32,941 nt of DNA, taken from contig JAACJK010000091.1 in assembly GCA_013368325.1 (NCBI GenBank), positions 1 through 32,941 of the forward strand, written 5' to 3'. This DNA comes from Ephemerocybe angulata (Eukaryota; Basidiomycota; Agaricomycetes; Agaricales; Psathyrellaceae). Each line of letters begins with the position of its first letter. Position 1 is the stretch's first letter. The position numbers were made by a program, and so were the translations under genes. The notes beneath the pieces are model-generated. The model was not told the DNA's origin, ran no database searches, and saw nothing but the letters and a program-made list of their open reading frames with translations. This document shows positions 6,020-14,774 of the stretch, one piece after another.

Positions 6020-8776
6020 TTGTTAAGAAAAGCAGTAGAGTATTTCTTTGAAAAAGAAGTATTCAATATTAAAGACGATCATCACATAATGGTATCTTTC
6101 AGACTAGTTACAAACGATAATATACCTAAAACATTAGGACAAATGGTATTTTTAAACAAAACTAACGAATCATTAGAATTCTACATCCAATATTTATGGG
6201 ACTTGTTAAATAAAAAACAAGATGGATACAACAACGTTGAATTAAGAAAAGTAGTATTCAGTTTTGGAATTAGAAAGGGTTTAGCTAAGGAAAATCAATT
6301 GGAAATTAAAGAACGAGATCTTAACACAATAAATTATTATAAATATCAGATTCCTATTACTTTAAATCCACTAGAATTTGGTACTCCGTTAACAGATTTA
6401 GTTACTACCGATAAAGGATCTGAATTTATTGTGACTACTCACAATAACAATTTCTTTGAAATACATCCTACTGTTGTAGATGGTAAAATAATTAATAATA
6501 TTAAATTTACACCTAAGGGTAATTCAAAAAAAACACAAATAAAAATAGTTGATAAACAAATAAACGACAACTATTTCATAAGAACAATTGACGACCCTAG
6601 TAGATTAGTAGCTAAGGACAGAATTTATGTATGTAATCTTATAACTAACCAGGAAGAGTTAAATTTTGAACAGAAACCTACACGGTTCCTTTCGAAAATT
6701 AAACCTGAAACTAAGTACATTAAAGATTTTCTTACTTTAGATATAGAAACCTACATCGAGGCTAAACATAATGGCGAACAAGTAATGGTTCCGTACTTAA
6801 TCAGCTTTTTCGATGGCTCCTCAAAAATAAGTTTTTTCTTAAGTGATTACATTTCTGTTAAAGAAATGATGTTTGATTGTATAAATACACTAACTCATAA
6901 GAAAAACGACAGAAAAAACATTTATATTCATAACCTAGCTAACTTTGATAGTGTTTTCTTAATGCCTTACTTGATAGAATATGGTAAAGTATCTCCTTTA
7001 ATTAATAATAACAAATTAATTTCTTTCGATTTCACAAAAACAACCGGTTCTGGTCCAGTAACTTTAAAATTTGTGGATAGCTATCAAATCCTTTTAGGTA
7101 ACCTAAGGGATCTAGCTAAATCATTTAACGGTAATTCACAAAAGGATTTCTTTCCTCATGGGTTTGTAAACAAAAATAACTTAGACTATATTGGACCTGT
7201 TCCATCAATTGAATTTTTCCCAGATATTACACAGGATGAGTACAATAGTTATGCTTCAAAATTCAATAATAATTGGATACTTAAAGCTGAAGCTATTAAG
7301 TACTGCCAACTGGACTGTATCTCTCTACATGAAGTACTATCAAAGTTCGGCTTATTAATTTGAAATAGATGGAAACTTAATATTTCTAAATATCCGACTA
7401 TTACTAGTCTAACTTTTGGAATTTATAGGGCACATTTTAAGGCAAATCTTAATATACCTACTCTTGAGAGCACTCTTCAAAAACAAATCAGAACATCTTA
7501 CACTGGAGGGGCTACTGACATGTATTTGCCTACAAATGTTATACCCGACTCAGTTTCAACGAGAAATAATTTATACTATTATGATGTAAACAGTTTGTAT
7601 CCTTATATCATGCAAAACGTCGAGGTGCCTATAGGATATCCAATTAGATTTGAAGGTGACCCTACAGGCTACTTTCCGGATAAGCAAGGTTTCTTCTACT
7701 GTAAAGTTACGGCTCCTTTAGGCTTGAAACATCCAATTATACAGAAAAAAACTGTTATAAACAGCGTAGAAAGTACTTGCTCGGTCCTGGGAGAATTTTA
7801 TGCTAACCTTTATTCGGAAGAAATAAAGAATGCTCAGAAATTCGGATACCAGTTTGAAATATTAAGTGGGATATTATTTACTGAAAAGGCAAACATTTTC
7901 AAGGATTATATTACAGAACTTTACAGTCTTAGATCCGAGTATAGCAAATCAGACCCTATGAACTTCATTGCAAAAATATTAATGAATAGCTTATATGGGC
8001 GCTTCGGAATGCAGGATCAGTTCAAATCCTTCGAGATTTTGAATAAAGACAGTTTTAACCAGTTATTAACCATCATTAATAAAAATACTATAAATAACAT
8101 CGAATCTATTAATTCCATAGGCCATAGCCATGCACTAGTGACGTTTACTCAAGACCAAACTGATAGAATGTTCGATAGCTTGAATATTCATTCTAGTACG
8201 AATGTGGCTATCTCTAGTGCTATTTCGGCTATGGGTAGGGTTTTTATGAGTAAATTCAAAAATAACGATGACCTGGAATTATTCTACTCCGATACCGATA
8301 GCATAGTAGTAGATAAGGACACGCAACAAATGGGCACTCTAATGCCTGGTATAATCGGTAGTGATATCGGGCAATTAAAGTTAGAGCATAATATTAAAAA
8401 AGGCTTATTCATAAGCCCCAAGGCATACGTTTTAGAATTAGAAACCGGAAAAATGGTAGTTAAAATTAAGGGTCTTTCTTCTAAGGTGGCTAATAATACT
8501 GGCTTATCCTTTAATGATTTCTACGAAATACTAAATAAAGACAGCTCCCTATCTATCCAACAAGATAAATGGGCAAAAAATAAAGAAGCTGTTAATATTC
8601 AAATACTCAGCCATTCTTATAAGGTTCAAATCAACGCGAATAAGCGTAAGTTAGTTTATAATAGTAAAGGATTATTGATTAATACGATACCTTACATAGT
8701 AAAGTCTGAATTATTCACAATTAAGGTTAAAGGCCACGGTCCTAAAACTGAGGTTATAGAATCTATAGTTAATTAA
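6020..8776 (+). CDS. dpo: family B DNA polymerase of linear mitochondrial plasmid type, one in-frame TGA
   Basis: This is a protein-primed type DNA polymerase with 3'-5' exonuclease, as carried by fungal invertron plasmids and their integrated copies. Numbering is from the TTG at 6020. ExoI is LDIET (D241, E243), ExoII HNLANFD (304-310) and ExoIII YCQLD (428-432). The YxGG-type motif is YTGGATD (494-500). PolA is YDVNSLYP (D522), PolB KILMNSLYGRFG (652-663) and PolC YSDTDS (D758, D760). The KxKG motif is KIKG (815-818). Codon 448 (7361-7363) is TGA. The frame continues open across it to the next ATG at 7520, and the YTGG motif lies in that interval, so this was one 918-codon gene. If TGA is a stop, the exonuclease and polymerase halves are separated. 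The other Trp codons are TGG. No ATG suits the 5' end: the frame is open upstream to 5930, so the true start is unknown or lost. It converges on nad4. No plasmid RNA polymerase gene or clear terminal inverted repeats are seen. The TGA is in all three copies. Confidence 0.93.
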
Positions 8777-8815
8777 CCCTAACCCCACCCTCTCCTCCTC
8801 AGCTTTAATTTGAAT

Positions 8816-8851
8816 AAAACTCGCGGGAATTATAAAACTTGCGGGTATTAT
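8816..8851 (+). repeat. 18-nt tandem repeat, two units
   Basis: Units AAAACTCGCGGGAATTAT (8816-8833) and AAAACTTGCGGGTATTAT (8834-8851) differ at two positions. They lie 40 nt past the dpo stop in all three copies. Confidence 0.75.
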
Positions 8852-8962
8852 AAAGATTTGTTTAATTATCCTTAAGGGAAGAGATCGAAATTAGAGAAAT
8901 GGGATTTAAATGATAGTGAGAGTATTTTAGAGAGTTGTTTATTTTTTAAAATAAAAATAAAC

Positions 8963-8991
8963 GGGTAGGTACGGACTAAGTCCTGCCCTAC
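8963..8991 (+). repeat. hairpin with GGGTAGG/TGCCCTA outer arms
   Basis: The apical stem is GGAC-TAA-GTCC (8973-8983), flanked by GGGTAGG and TGCCCTA. The same outer words flank a different apical stem at 9373-9410, so the outer arms appear conserved while the tip varies. Confidence 0.6.
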
Positions 8992-9372
8992 ATTTTTTAT
9001 TTAACAAGGCATATTTAGTCTCATGCTAGTATCTTAACAGGGTCATGTATAAAAGTTTTGAAGATCTTTCATAAACGTTTTTTGTATTTTTTGACAAAAA
9101 TTTAATACGTTTTATTTTGAAGAAATAAGAATGGCTGGATCTAAAGGTCAATTATTTAGAAAATAGCAGTAAAATACAAATATGGAGCTATATTACTACT
9201 ACTAAAAATTATTAAATATTATAATTCTTAATTTAGGCTTCCTCCTAAATAGAGTAAATAATATTTGGGCTATGCCCTATATTTAATAATTATGATTCTG
9301 ATATTGATATTGATATATTTTATATCATATTATTTATATTATTGAGAAGAATCCGGAAGTGAAGTGTATAAA

Positions 9373-9410
9373 GGGTAGGGATTGACGGTATTAGCGTCAA
9401 TCTTGCCCTA
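9373..9410 (+). repeat. second hairpin with GGGTAGG/TGCCCTA outer arms
   Basis: The apical stem GATTGACG (9380-9387) pairs perfectly with CGTCAATC (9395-9402) around GTATTAG. GGGTAGG precedes it and TTGCCCTA follows. A factor-independent terminator for dpo is conceivable but there is no T run directly after it. Confidence 0.6.
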
Positions 9411-9904
9411 AAAGATTATAATAGAAAACTATAAGCAATATTTAGTAATTGGACTTAAATAAACAAAATATTTTAAGAAATAATATAGGAAATATATTCT
9501 AAAAATTATTAAATGTTCTAATTCAGGCCTAATTTTTTTCAAAAAAAAAAAATAAGCCCAACTAATCAATTTTGTATGAAAAAATTGATAATAGTTATTT
9601 TTTTTTAGGACAATAATAATTAAAAATTTCTATCTTTACTTATCCTTATAAAATTATATAATATATTAATTTTTTTCCTTTGACTTTCCTTCATTAATTC
9701 CTTTCTATTACTTATTTTTTTTTTGTTAAAAAAATAAAGCTTTTGTCTTAAGATAATAATGTTAGTTTTAGCTATTCTTAAATATAATCTCTTTTAAATA
9801 AAAAAAAAATTAGCCTGTTGACTTTTTTTACAGTTATTTTTTTTTTAAAAAAAATAACTGGATTAGTAAGTGATAAAGGGGCTATCACTTTTTTAAGTCA
9901 ATGA

Positions 9905-11374
9905 TTAAATATAAAGTAATTGAGAAACAGATAAATGTAAAGAATCTAATAAAACATTAGGGAATAAACCTAAAATAATAGTAGGAATTAATAAAGCTAT
10001 TAATAAAAAATATTCTCTTCTATTGATATCTTTAACAATTTTTACAAGATGAGGAGAATAATTACCATAAGATAATCTATTATATAAAAATATAGAATAT
10101 ATAGCTGATAATACTATACCAGTAGCTCCTAAACCAGCAATAATAGGATTTTGTTGCCAAATTCCTAATAAAGAAAGTTGTTCACCTAAAAAATTTAAAG
10201 TTAAAGGAATACCAGTATTAGCTAAAGTAAAAATAAAGAATAAAATAGTAAATACAGGCATATAAGTTGTTAAACCTCTTATATATTTAATAATTCTTGT
10301 TCCTGTTCTATCATATATTATTCCTCCAACACAAATAAATAAAGCTGGACTAACAAAACCATGAGCAATACCTAATAATATTGCTCCTTCAATACCTTGT
10401 AAAGTATTAGAAAATAAACCTAATACAACTACAGCCATATGAGCTACACTACTATAAGCTATTAATCTTTTAGTATCTTGTTGAATTATAGTAGAAAAAC
10501 TAGCATAAATTAAAGAAATTATAGCAATACTTTGAATTAAAGGACTAAAATAATGAGTGGCATCAGGTAAAATTTGAATTAATATTCTTAAATAACCATA
10601 AGTTGCTAATTTTAAGATTGTTGCTGCTAATAAGATCGATCCTGCTAAAGGTGAATCACTATGAGCTTTAGGTAACCATATTATAAATGGATATAATGGT
10701 GTTTTAACTGCAAAAGCTATAAAGAAACCTAACCATAATAATTTTTGACTCTCTAAACTTATTTCAATTAAAGAAATTAATTGGAAATCTGTAGAACCTA
10801 TATAATTATATATCATTAATATACTTAATAACATTGGTAAACTACCTGCTAATGTATATAAAAAAAATAAAAATGCTGATCTAAATCTATCCATTCCATG
10901 ACCGAATATTATAATTACTATAAATAATATTGGTAATACACTTTCGAAAAAGATATAAAATAATAATAAATCTAAAGAAACAAATGCACATATCTGTAAA
11001 CTTTCTAATAATAATAAAGAAATTAAAAATAATTTTATGGGTAAGGCTGGTGTTTTCAAGATATTATTATAATTAGATAATATTGCTATAGGACTGATAA
11101 AGGTTGTTAATAATAAAAAATATAAAGATATTCCATCTATTCCAAAATTTAGTTGACAAAATTGTATTTGAGAGAAAGAAATTGAAGTTAGAAATTGATA
11201 TTGTGTAGTATTTGAATCAAATTGATACCATATAAATAAGGAGATAAAAAAATTTAGTATACTCGTTGTTAAAGCTAATTTTTTCATTTGTTGAATACTT
11301 CGAGGAGTTGAATCATTCATAGGTAAAATACATAATGAACCTATTATTGGTATTAAAATTAATATTGTTAACAT
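9905..11374 (-). CDS. nad4: NADH dehydrogenase subunit 4
   Basis: This is ND4, an antiporter-like proton-pumping subunit of the complex I membrane arm. It has 489 residues from ATG (11374-11372) to TAA, a normal fungal length. The N terminus MLTILILIPIIGS is typical. The family Glu lies in FFESVLPILF (E144, in TM5), and the conserved Lys in FAVKTPLYPFIIWLPKAHSD (K224) with H238 just after. KLATYGYLRI (255-264) and SSVAHM are also present. The protein is multi-spanning throughout. All Trp codons are TGG and no TGA occurs. It lies on the minus strand, convergent with dpo and co-oriented with trnC and cox3 upstream. An identical copy sits at 14775-16244. In the basidiomycete Agrocybe aegerita an inverted nad4 duplication beside an integrated dpo has been described, a suggestive parallel. 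Confidence 0.98.
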   Translation of the reverse strand: MLTILILIPIIGSLCILPMNDSTPRSIQQMKKLALTTSILNFFISLFIWYQFDSNTTQYQFLTSISFSQIQFCQLNFGIDGISLYFLLLTTFISPIAILSNYNNILKTPALPIKLFLISLLLLESLQICAFVSLDLLLFYIFFESVLPILFIVIIIFGHGMDRFRSAFLFFLYTLAGSLPMLLSILMIYNYIGSTDFQLISLIEISLESQKLLWLGFFIAFAVKTPLYPFIIWLPKAHSDSPLAGSILLAATILKLATYGYLRILIQILPDATHYFSPLIQSIAIISLIYASFSTIIQQDTKRLIAYSSVAHMAVVVLGLFSNTLQGIEGAILLGIAHGFVSPALFICVGGIIYDRTGTRIIKYIRGLTTYMPVFTILFFIFTLANTGIPLTLNFLGEQLSLLGIWQQNPIIAGLGATGIVLSAIYSIFLYNRLSYGNYSPHLVKIVKDINRREYFLLIALLIPTIILGLFPNVLLDSLHLSVSQLLYI

Positions 11375-11860
11375 TGTTATTTTTATTTATTGTTGTTTAT
11401 TTTTTTCACTTTACAGGCCTTATTTTTTTGTAAAAAAAATTAGGCCAGCTGTTACTTTTTTTTTTTATTTATATCACTTTTTTAATCTGTTTACTTTTTT
11501 ATCTTTATCTGGAAAAAAGTGATAGATTAAAATTAGTAATAAAAAAAAAAGTTATAAATAAAAAAAGTAATTAAAAATAATATATTTATTCAGTTCTATG
11601 GACTTACCAGGCTAATTTTGTTTGAATCAATTAAAGAGTTATTTTTTTTTTTATCTAAAAACCCTTATCAATTTTTTTTGTTTATTTTACAAAAAAATTA
11701 ATTAGTAAGTGATAAAAATAAGCCCAAGTAAAAAAACTGTAGTGATAAAAATTAGCCTGTACTAATCCTAACTTACCCTTATTTTTTTTTGTTTTCAACC
11801 TTAAGGCATTAATTGTTTGACCTACTTTTTTGTTTTATCTGGGCTGATTAAACAAAAGAA
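11375..11860. repeat. spacer of hairpin repeats between trnC and nad4
   Basis: This is mostly T/A-tract modules: GGCC-CTTATTTTTTT / AAAAAATTAGGCC near 11417-11446, then TATCAC-T6 hairpins near 11477-11523. An AACCCTTATC ... ATTAGTAAGTGATA element follows at 11660-11714. The remainder (about 11715-11860) repeats TAGCC and CTTATTTTTTT words. Nothing here looks coding. The nad4 leader next to 11374 is A/T-rich with no recognisable start signal. Confidence 0.65.
11660..11714 (+). repeat. short element with ends AACCCTTATC and ATTAGTAAGTGATA
   Basis: Nearly the same sequence as 1910-1965 (T8 stem, T-rich loop, A7 stem, identical ends), but in a different spacer nearly 10 kb away. This supports a dispersed unit rather than local slippage. 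Confidence 0.65.
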
Positions 11861-11946
11861 AGAGTTAAGAAGGAATCGAACCTTCAGGTTTTTAAACGAG
11901 TAAAGACTTTGCAGGTCTTCTACAGAACCATCTGTAAACTTAACCC
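11861..11946 (-). tRNA. trnC: tRNA-Cys (anticodon GCA), unusually long variable region
   Basis: Read on the minus strand, the acceptor GGGTTAA pairs with TTAACTC (one G-T), with discriminator T. U73 is the classic cysteine identity base. The D stem is TACAG/CTGTA. The anticodon stem AAGAC/GTCTT has loop CTGCAAA, anticodon GCA. The T arm is GAAGG-TTCGATT-CCTTC. The variable region is about 17 nt (TACTCGTTTAAAAACCT) with little pairing, giving 86 nt overall where tRNA-Cys is normally near 70-75. The anticodon and U73 support Cys over Ser or Tyr, which have long variable arms by rule. Confidence 0.85.
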
Positions 11947-12176
11947 TATTATTGACTTTTTTTATCTATCACTTTTTTATTAACAATAAAAAAGTAAACA
12001 AATAAAAAAGTGATATAATTACTTAATTTTTTTTTGTATTTGTTACAAAAAAAATAACTGAACAAAAAAATAAGGGATTCATATTTTTCATATTTTTCAT
12101 ATTTTTTCTATTTTATTACTTTTTTTTTTAATTTATATAAAAAAAAAGTAAACAAAAGGAAAGGCTTTTTATTTAA
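11947..12176. repeat. spacer repeats between cox3 and trnC
   Basis: It carries the ATTAACAAT-loop hairpin (about 11967-11996), the GTATTTGTTAC-loop hairpin (12021-12060), and a 9-nt tandem CATATTTTT x3 at 12080-12106. A T9/A9 hairpin lies near 12119-12149. Confidence 0.7.
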
Positions 12177-12995
12177 CTAAGTATTACCCCAGAAATACAC
12201 AGCTACAAATAAGAATAACCAAACAACATCCACAAAGTGCCAATATAAAATACTTGATTCAAACCCATTATGGTGTTTATTAGTTAATTGATAATTAATT
12301 ATTCTTATTAAAGCAACGGCAATAAATATTGTTCCTATTATTACGTGTATTCCATGTAACCCTGTTGAAGCAAAGAAAGCTGATCCATATACACCATCTG
12401 CAATAGTGAAACCTGCTTCAGAATACTCATAATACTGTAAAGCAGTAAATATTACAGCTAAAATAATAGTTATTATAACTCCATCTATAGCACCTTTTCT
12501 ATTTCCAGCTATTAATGCATGATGACCATAAGTTATGAAAGCACCACTTGATAATAATAAAAAAGTATTTAATAAAGGTATAGCAAAAGGATCTAAAGGT
12601 GTGATTCCTATGGGAGGCCACATACCACCTATTTCTATAGCAGGTGATAAACTAGAATGGAAATAAGCCCAAAATACAGAAATAAAAGCAAAAACTTCAC
12701 TTACTATAAATAAGATTAAACCTAACATTAATCCATTTTTAACCTCTTGAGTGTGATTACCTAAATAAGTTCCTTCTGTTACTACATCTTTAAACCATAA
12801 TATCATAACATAAGTTGTTAATATGAAACCTATAGTTAATACTATTCCTCCATTATTATATCCGTGCATATATAATACAGCTCCTATTGTTAAATTTAAT
12901 AAAGAAAAAGAAGTTAATATAGGCCATGGTGAAGGATCTACCAAGTGAAAAGGAAAATGTTGAAATTTTTTTAAAATTGAAATATTATTATTCAT
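12177..12995 (-). CDS. cox3: cytochrome c oxidase subunit 3
   Basis: COX3 is a core membrane subunit of complex IV. It has 272 residues with ATG start and TAG stop, the usual length. Family blocks are HPFHLVDPSPWP-like (here HFPFHLVDPSPWP, 13-25), the buried Glu in FIVSEVFAF (E100) and FWAYFHSSLSP (108-118). YGHHALI (156-162), STGLHGIHVIIGT (210-222) and YWHFVDVVWLFLF (251-263) follow. Seven membrane segments are expected and compatible with the hydrophobic pattern. Trp codons are all TGG. It reads away from the palindrome centre: its start codon is 63 nt from the end of this arm, so only a short leader lies inside the arm. An identical inverse copy starts at 13154. Confidence 0.99.
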   Translation of the reverse strand: MNNNISILKKFQHFPFHLVDPSPWPILTSFSLLNLTIGAVLYMHGYNNGGIVLTIGFILTTYVMILWFKDVVTEGTYLGNHTQEVKNGLMLGLILFIVSEVFAFISVFWAYFHSSLSPAIEIGGMWPPIGITPLDPFAIPLLNTFLLLSSGAFITYGHHALIAGNRKGAIDGVIITIILAVIFTALQYYEYSEAGFTIADGVYGSAFFASTGLHGIHVIIGTIFIAVALIRIINYQLTNKHHNGFESSILYWHFVDVVWLFLFVAVYFWGNT

Positions 12996-13058
12996 TTTTT
13001 AATTGATTTGATTTAGTAGTATAAATTAGAATTTATTGCCTCACTTTTTTTATGTTGA

Positions 13059-13091
13059 CTATCAGTGATAACTGGCCATTCTAATTTTTTT
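13059..13091. other. 33-nt loop at the palindrome centre
   Basis: This is the only sequence between the two long arms that is not mirrored. It consists of an AGTGATAACTGGCCATTCTAA-type repeat word and a T run, the same vocabulary used in spacers elsewhere, so it is genomic rather than adapter sequence. The flanking arms TATGTTGA and TCAACATA give the innermost 8 bp. The A/T run next to them differs by one base (T7 in the left arm, A6 in the right). Confidence 0.85.
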
Positions 13092-13153
13092 TCAACATAA
13101 AAAAGTGAGGCAATAAATTCTAATTTATACTACTAAATCAAATCAATTAAAAA

Positions 13154-13972
13154 ATGAATAATAATATTTCAATTTTAAAAAAATTTCAACATTTTCCTTT
13201 TCACTTGGTAGATCCTTCACCATGGCCTATATTAACTTCTTTTTCTTTATTAAATTTAACAATAGGAGCTGTATTATATATGCACGGATATAATAATGGA
13301 GGAATAGTATTAACTATAGGTTTCATATTAACAACTTATGTTATGATATTATGGTTTAAAGATGTAGTAACAGAAGGAACTTATTTAGGTAATCACACTC
13401 AAGAGGTTAAAAATGGATTAATGTTAGGTTTAATCTTATTTATAGTAAGTGAAGTTTTTGCTTTTATTTCTGTATTTTGGGCTTATTTCCATTCTAGTTT
13501 ATCACCTGCTATAGAAATAGGTGGTATGTGGCCTCCCATAGGAATCACACCTTTAGATCCTTTTGCTATACCTTTATTAAATACTTTTTTATTATTATCA
13601 AGTGGTGCTTTCATAACTTATGGTCATCATGCATTAATAGCTGGAAATAGAAAAGGTGCTATAGATGGAGTTATAATAACTATTATTTTAGCTGTAATAT
13701 TTACTGCTTTACAGTATTATGAGTATTCTGAAGCAGGTTTCACTATTGCAGATGGTGTATATGGATCAGCTTTCTTTGCTTCAACAGGGTTACATGGAAT
13801 ACACGTAATAATAGGAACAATATTTATTGCCGTTGCTTTAATAAGAATAATTAATTATCAATTAACTAATAAACACCATAATGGGTTTGAATCAAGTATT
13901 TTATATTGGCACTTTGTGGATGTTGTTTGGTTATTCTTATTTGTAGCTGTGTATTTCTGGGGTAATACTTAG
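13154..13972 (+). CDS. cox3: cytochrome c oxidase subunit 3, inverse copy
   Basis: Protein identical to the cox3 at 12177-12995 over all 272 residues, including E100 and the FWAYFHSSLSP block. The two start codons face each other 158 nt apart across the palindrome centre, so both genes read outward. Identity including third codon positions means either a very recent duplication, active gene conversion, or one locus assembled twice. I favour the last. Confidence 0.97.
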   Translation: MNNNISILKKFQHFPFHLVDPSPWPILTSFSLLNLTIGAVLYMHGYNNGGIVLTIGFILTTYVMILWFKDVVTEGTYLGNHTQEVKNGLMLGLILFIVSEVFAFISVFWAYFHSSLSPAIEIGGMWPPIGITPLDPFAIPLLNTFLLLSSGAFITYGHHALIAGNRKGAIDGVIITIILAVIFTALQYYEYSEAGFTIADGVYGSAFFASTGLHGIHVIIGTIFIAVALIRIINYQLTNKHHNGFESSILYWHFVDVVWLFLFVAVYFWGNT

Positions 13973-14202
13973 TTAAATAAAAAGCCTTTCCTTTTGTTTA
14001 CTTTTTTTTTATATAAATTAAAAAAAAAGTAATAAAATAGAAAAAATATGAAAAATATGAAAAATATGAATCCCTTATTTTTTTGTTCAGTTATTTTTTT
14101 TGTAACAAATACAAAAAAAAATTAAGTAATTATATCACTTTTTTTATTTGTTTACTTTTTTATTGTTAATAAAAAAGTGATAGATAAAAAAAGTCAATAA
14201 TA
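13973..14202. repeat. cox3-trnC spacer, inverse copy
   Basis: Mirror of 11947-12176 with the same hairpins and the 9-nt tandem (here AAAAATATG units). Confidence 0.7.
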
Positions 14203-14288
14203 GGGTTAAGTTTACAGATGGTTCTGTAGAAGACCTGCAAAGTCTTTACTCGTTTAAAAACCTGAAGGTTCGATTCCTTCTTAACTCT
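14203..14288 (+). tRNA. trnC: tRNA-Cys (GCA), inverse copy
   Basis: Same 86-nt molecule as 11861-11946, with anticodon GCA, discriminator T and the long 17-nt variable region at about 14249-14265. Confidence 0.85.
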
Positions 14289-14774
14289 TTCTTTTGTTTA
14301 ATCAGCCCAGATAAAACAAAAAAGTAGGTCAAACAATTAATGCCTTAAGGTTGAAAACAAAAAAAAATAAGGGTAAGTTAGGATTAGTACAGGCTAATTT
14401 TTATCACTACAGTTTTTTTACTTGGGCTTATTTTTATCACTTACTAATTAATTTTTTTTGTAAAATAAACAAAAAAATTGATAAGGGTTTTTAGATAAAA
14501 AAAAAAATAACTCTTTAATTGATTCAAACAAAATTAGCCTGGTAAGTCCATAGAACTGAATAAATATATTATTTTTAATTACTTTTTTTATTTATAACTT
14601 TTTTTTTTATTACTAATTTTAATCTATCACTTTTTTCCAGATAAAGATAAAAAAGTAAACAGATTAAAAAAGTGATATAAATAAAAAAAAAAAGTAACAG
14701 CTGGCCTAATTTTTTTTACAAAAAAATAAGGCCTGTAAAGTGAAAAAAATAAACAACAATAAATAAAAATAACA
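14289..14774. repeat. trnC-nad4 spacer, inverse copy
   Basis: Mirror of 11375-11860 with the same T/A hairpin modules, including the AACCCTTATC-ended element on the minus strand at about 14435-14489. No gene is present. Confidence 0.7.

Larger units (their letters stand above)
8777..9904. other. non-coding stretch between convergent dpo and nad4, with GC-containing hairpins
   Basis: From 8777 to about 9430 the sequence is less T-tract-rich than other spacers. It carries an 18-nt tandem pair (8816-8851), two hairpins sharing outer words GGGTAGG and TGCCCTA (8963-8991 and 9373-9410), a GGGC/GCCC hairpin (9260-9283) and a TGATAT triple (9299-9316). No ORF of size is present. A 12-codon frame at 9132-9167 (MAGSKGQLFRK) is too short to call. 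This part may be plasmid-derived along with dpo. From about 9530 the usual T/A hairpins return, ending with AACTGGATTAGTAAGTGATA near 9855-9874. Confidence 0.6.
2590..13058 (+). repeat. left arm (copy 1) of a ~10.5-kb near-perfect palindrome
   Basis: Every feature from the rns leader to the cox3 5' flank is repeated in inverse order and orientation in 13092-23572. The coordinate sum of paired bases is constant at 26149 across cox3, nad4 and dpo, meaning no net indel there. It drifts to 26158-26159 at rns, so copy 2 is about 10 nt longer, from homopolymer length differences in the tRNA-region spacers. The arm ends in TATGTTGA (13051-13058), which pairs with TCAACATA (13092-13099). Confidence 0.95.

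Noticed and set aside
7364..7519. An intron or intergenic gap between two dpo ORFs
   Set aside because: The 53 codons from the TGA at 7361 up to the ATG at 7520 stay open in the same frame and encode a conserved YTGGATD motif. There is no intron-like structure.
8773..8790. Telomere-like TTAACCCTAACCCC after the dpo stop
   Set aside because: Only about two units, next to a CT-rich patch and inside the mitochondrial contig. It is not a telomere tract.
9132..9167. 12-codon frame MAGSKGQLFRK after dpo
   Set aside because: Too short and unsupported to call. It could be a remnant exon end but nothing adjacent is recognisable.
11861..11946. tRNA-Ser or tRNA-Tyr identity for the 86-nt tRNA, because of its length
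   Set aside because: The loop reads CTGCAAA (anticodon GCA) and the discriminator is U, both diagnostic of Cys.
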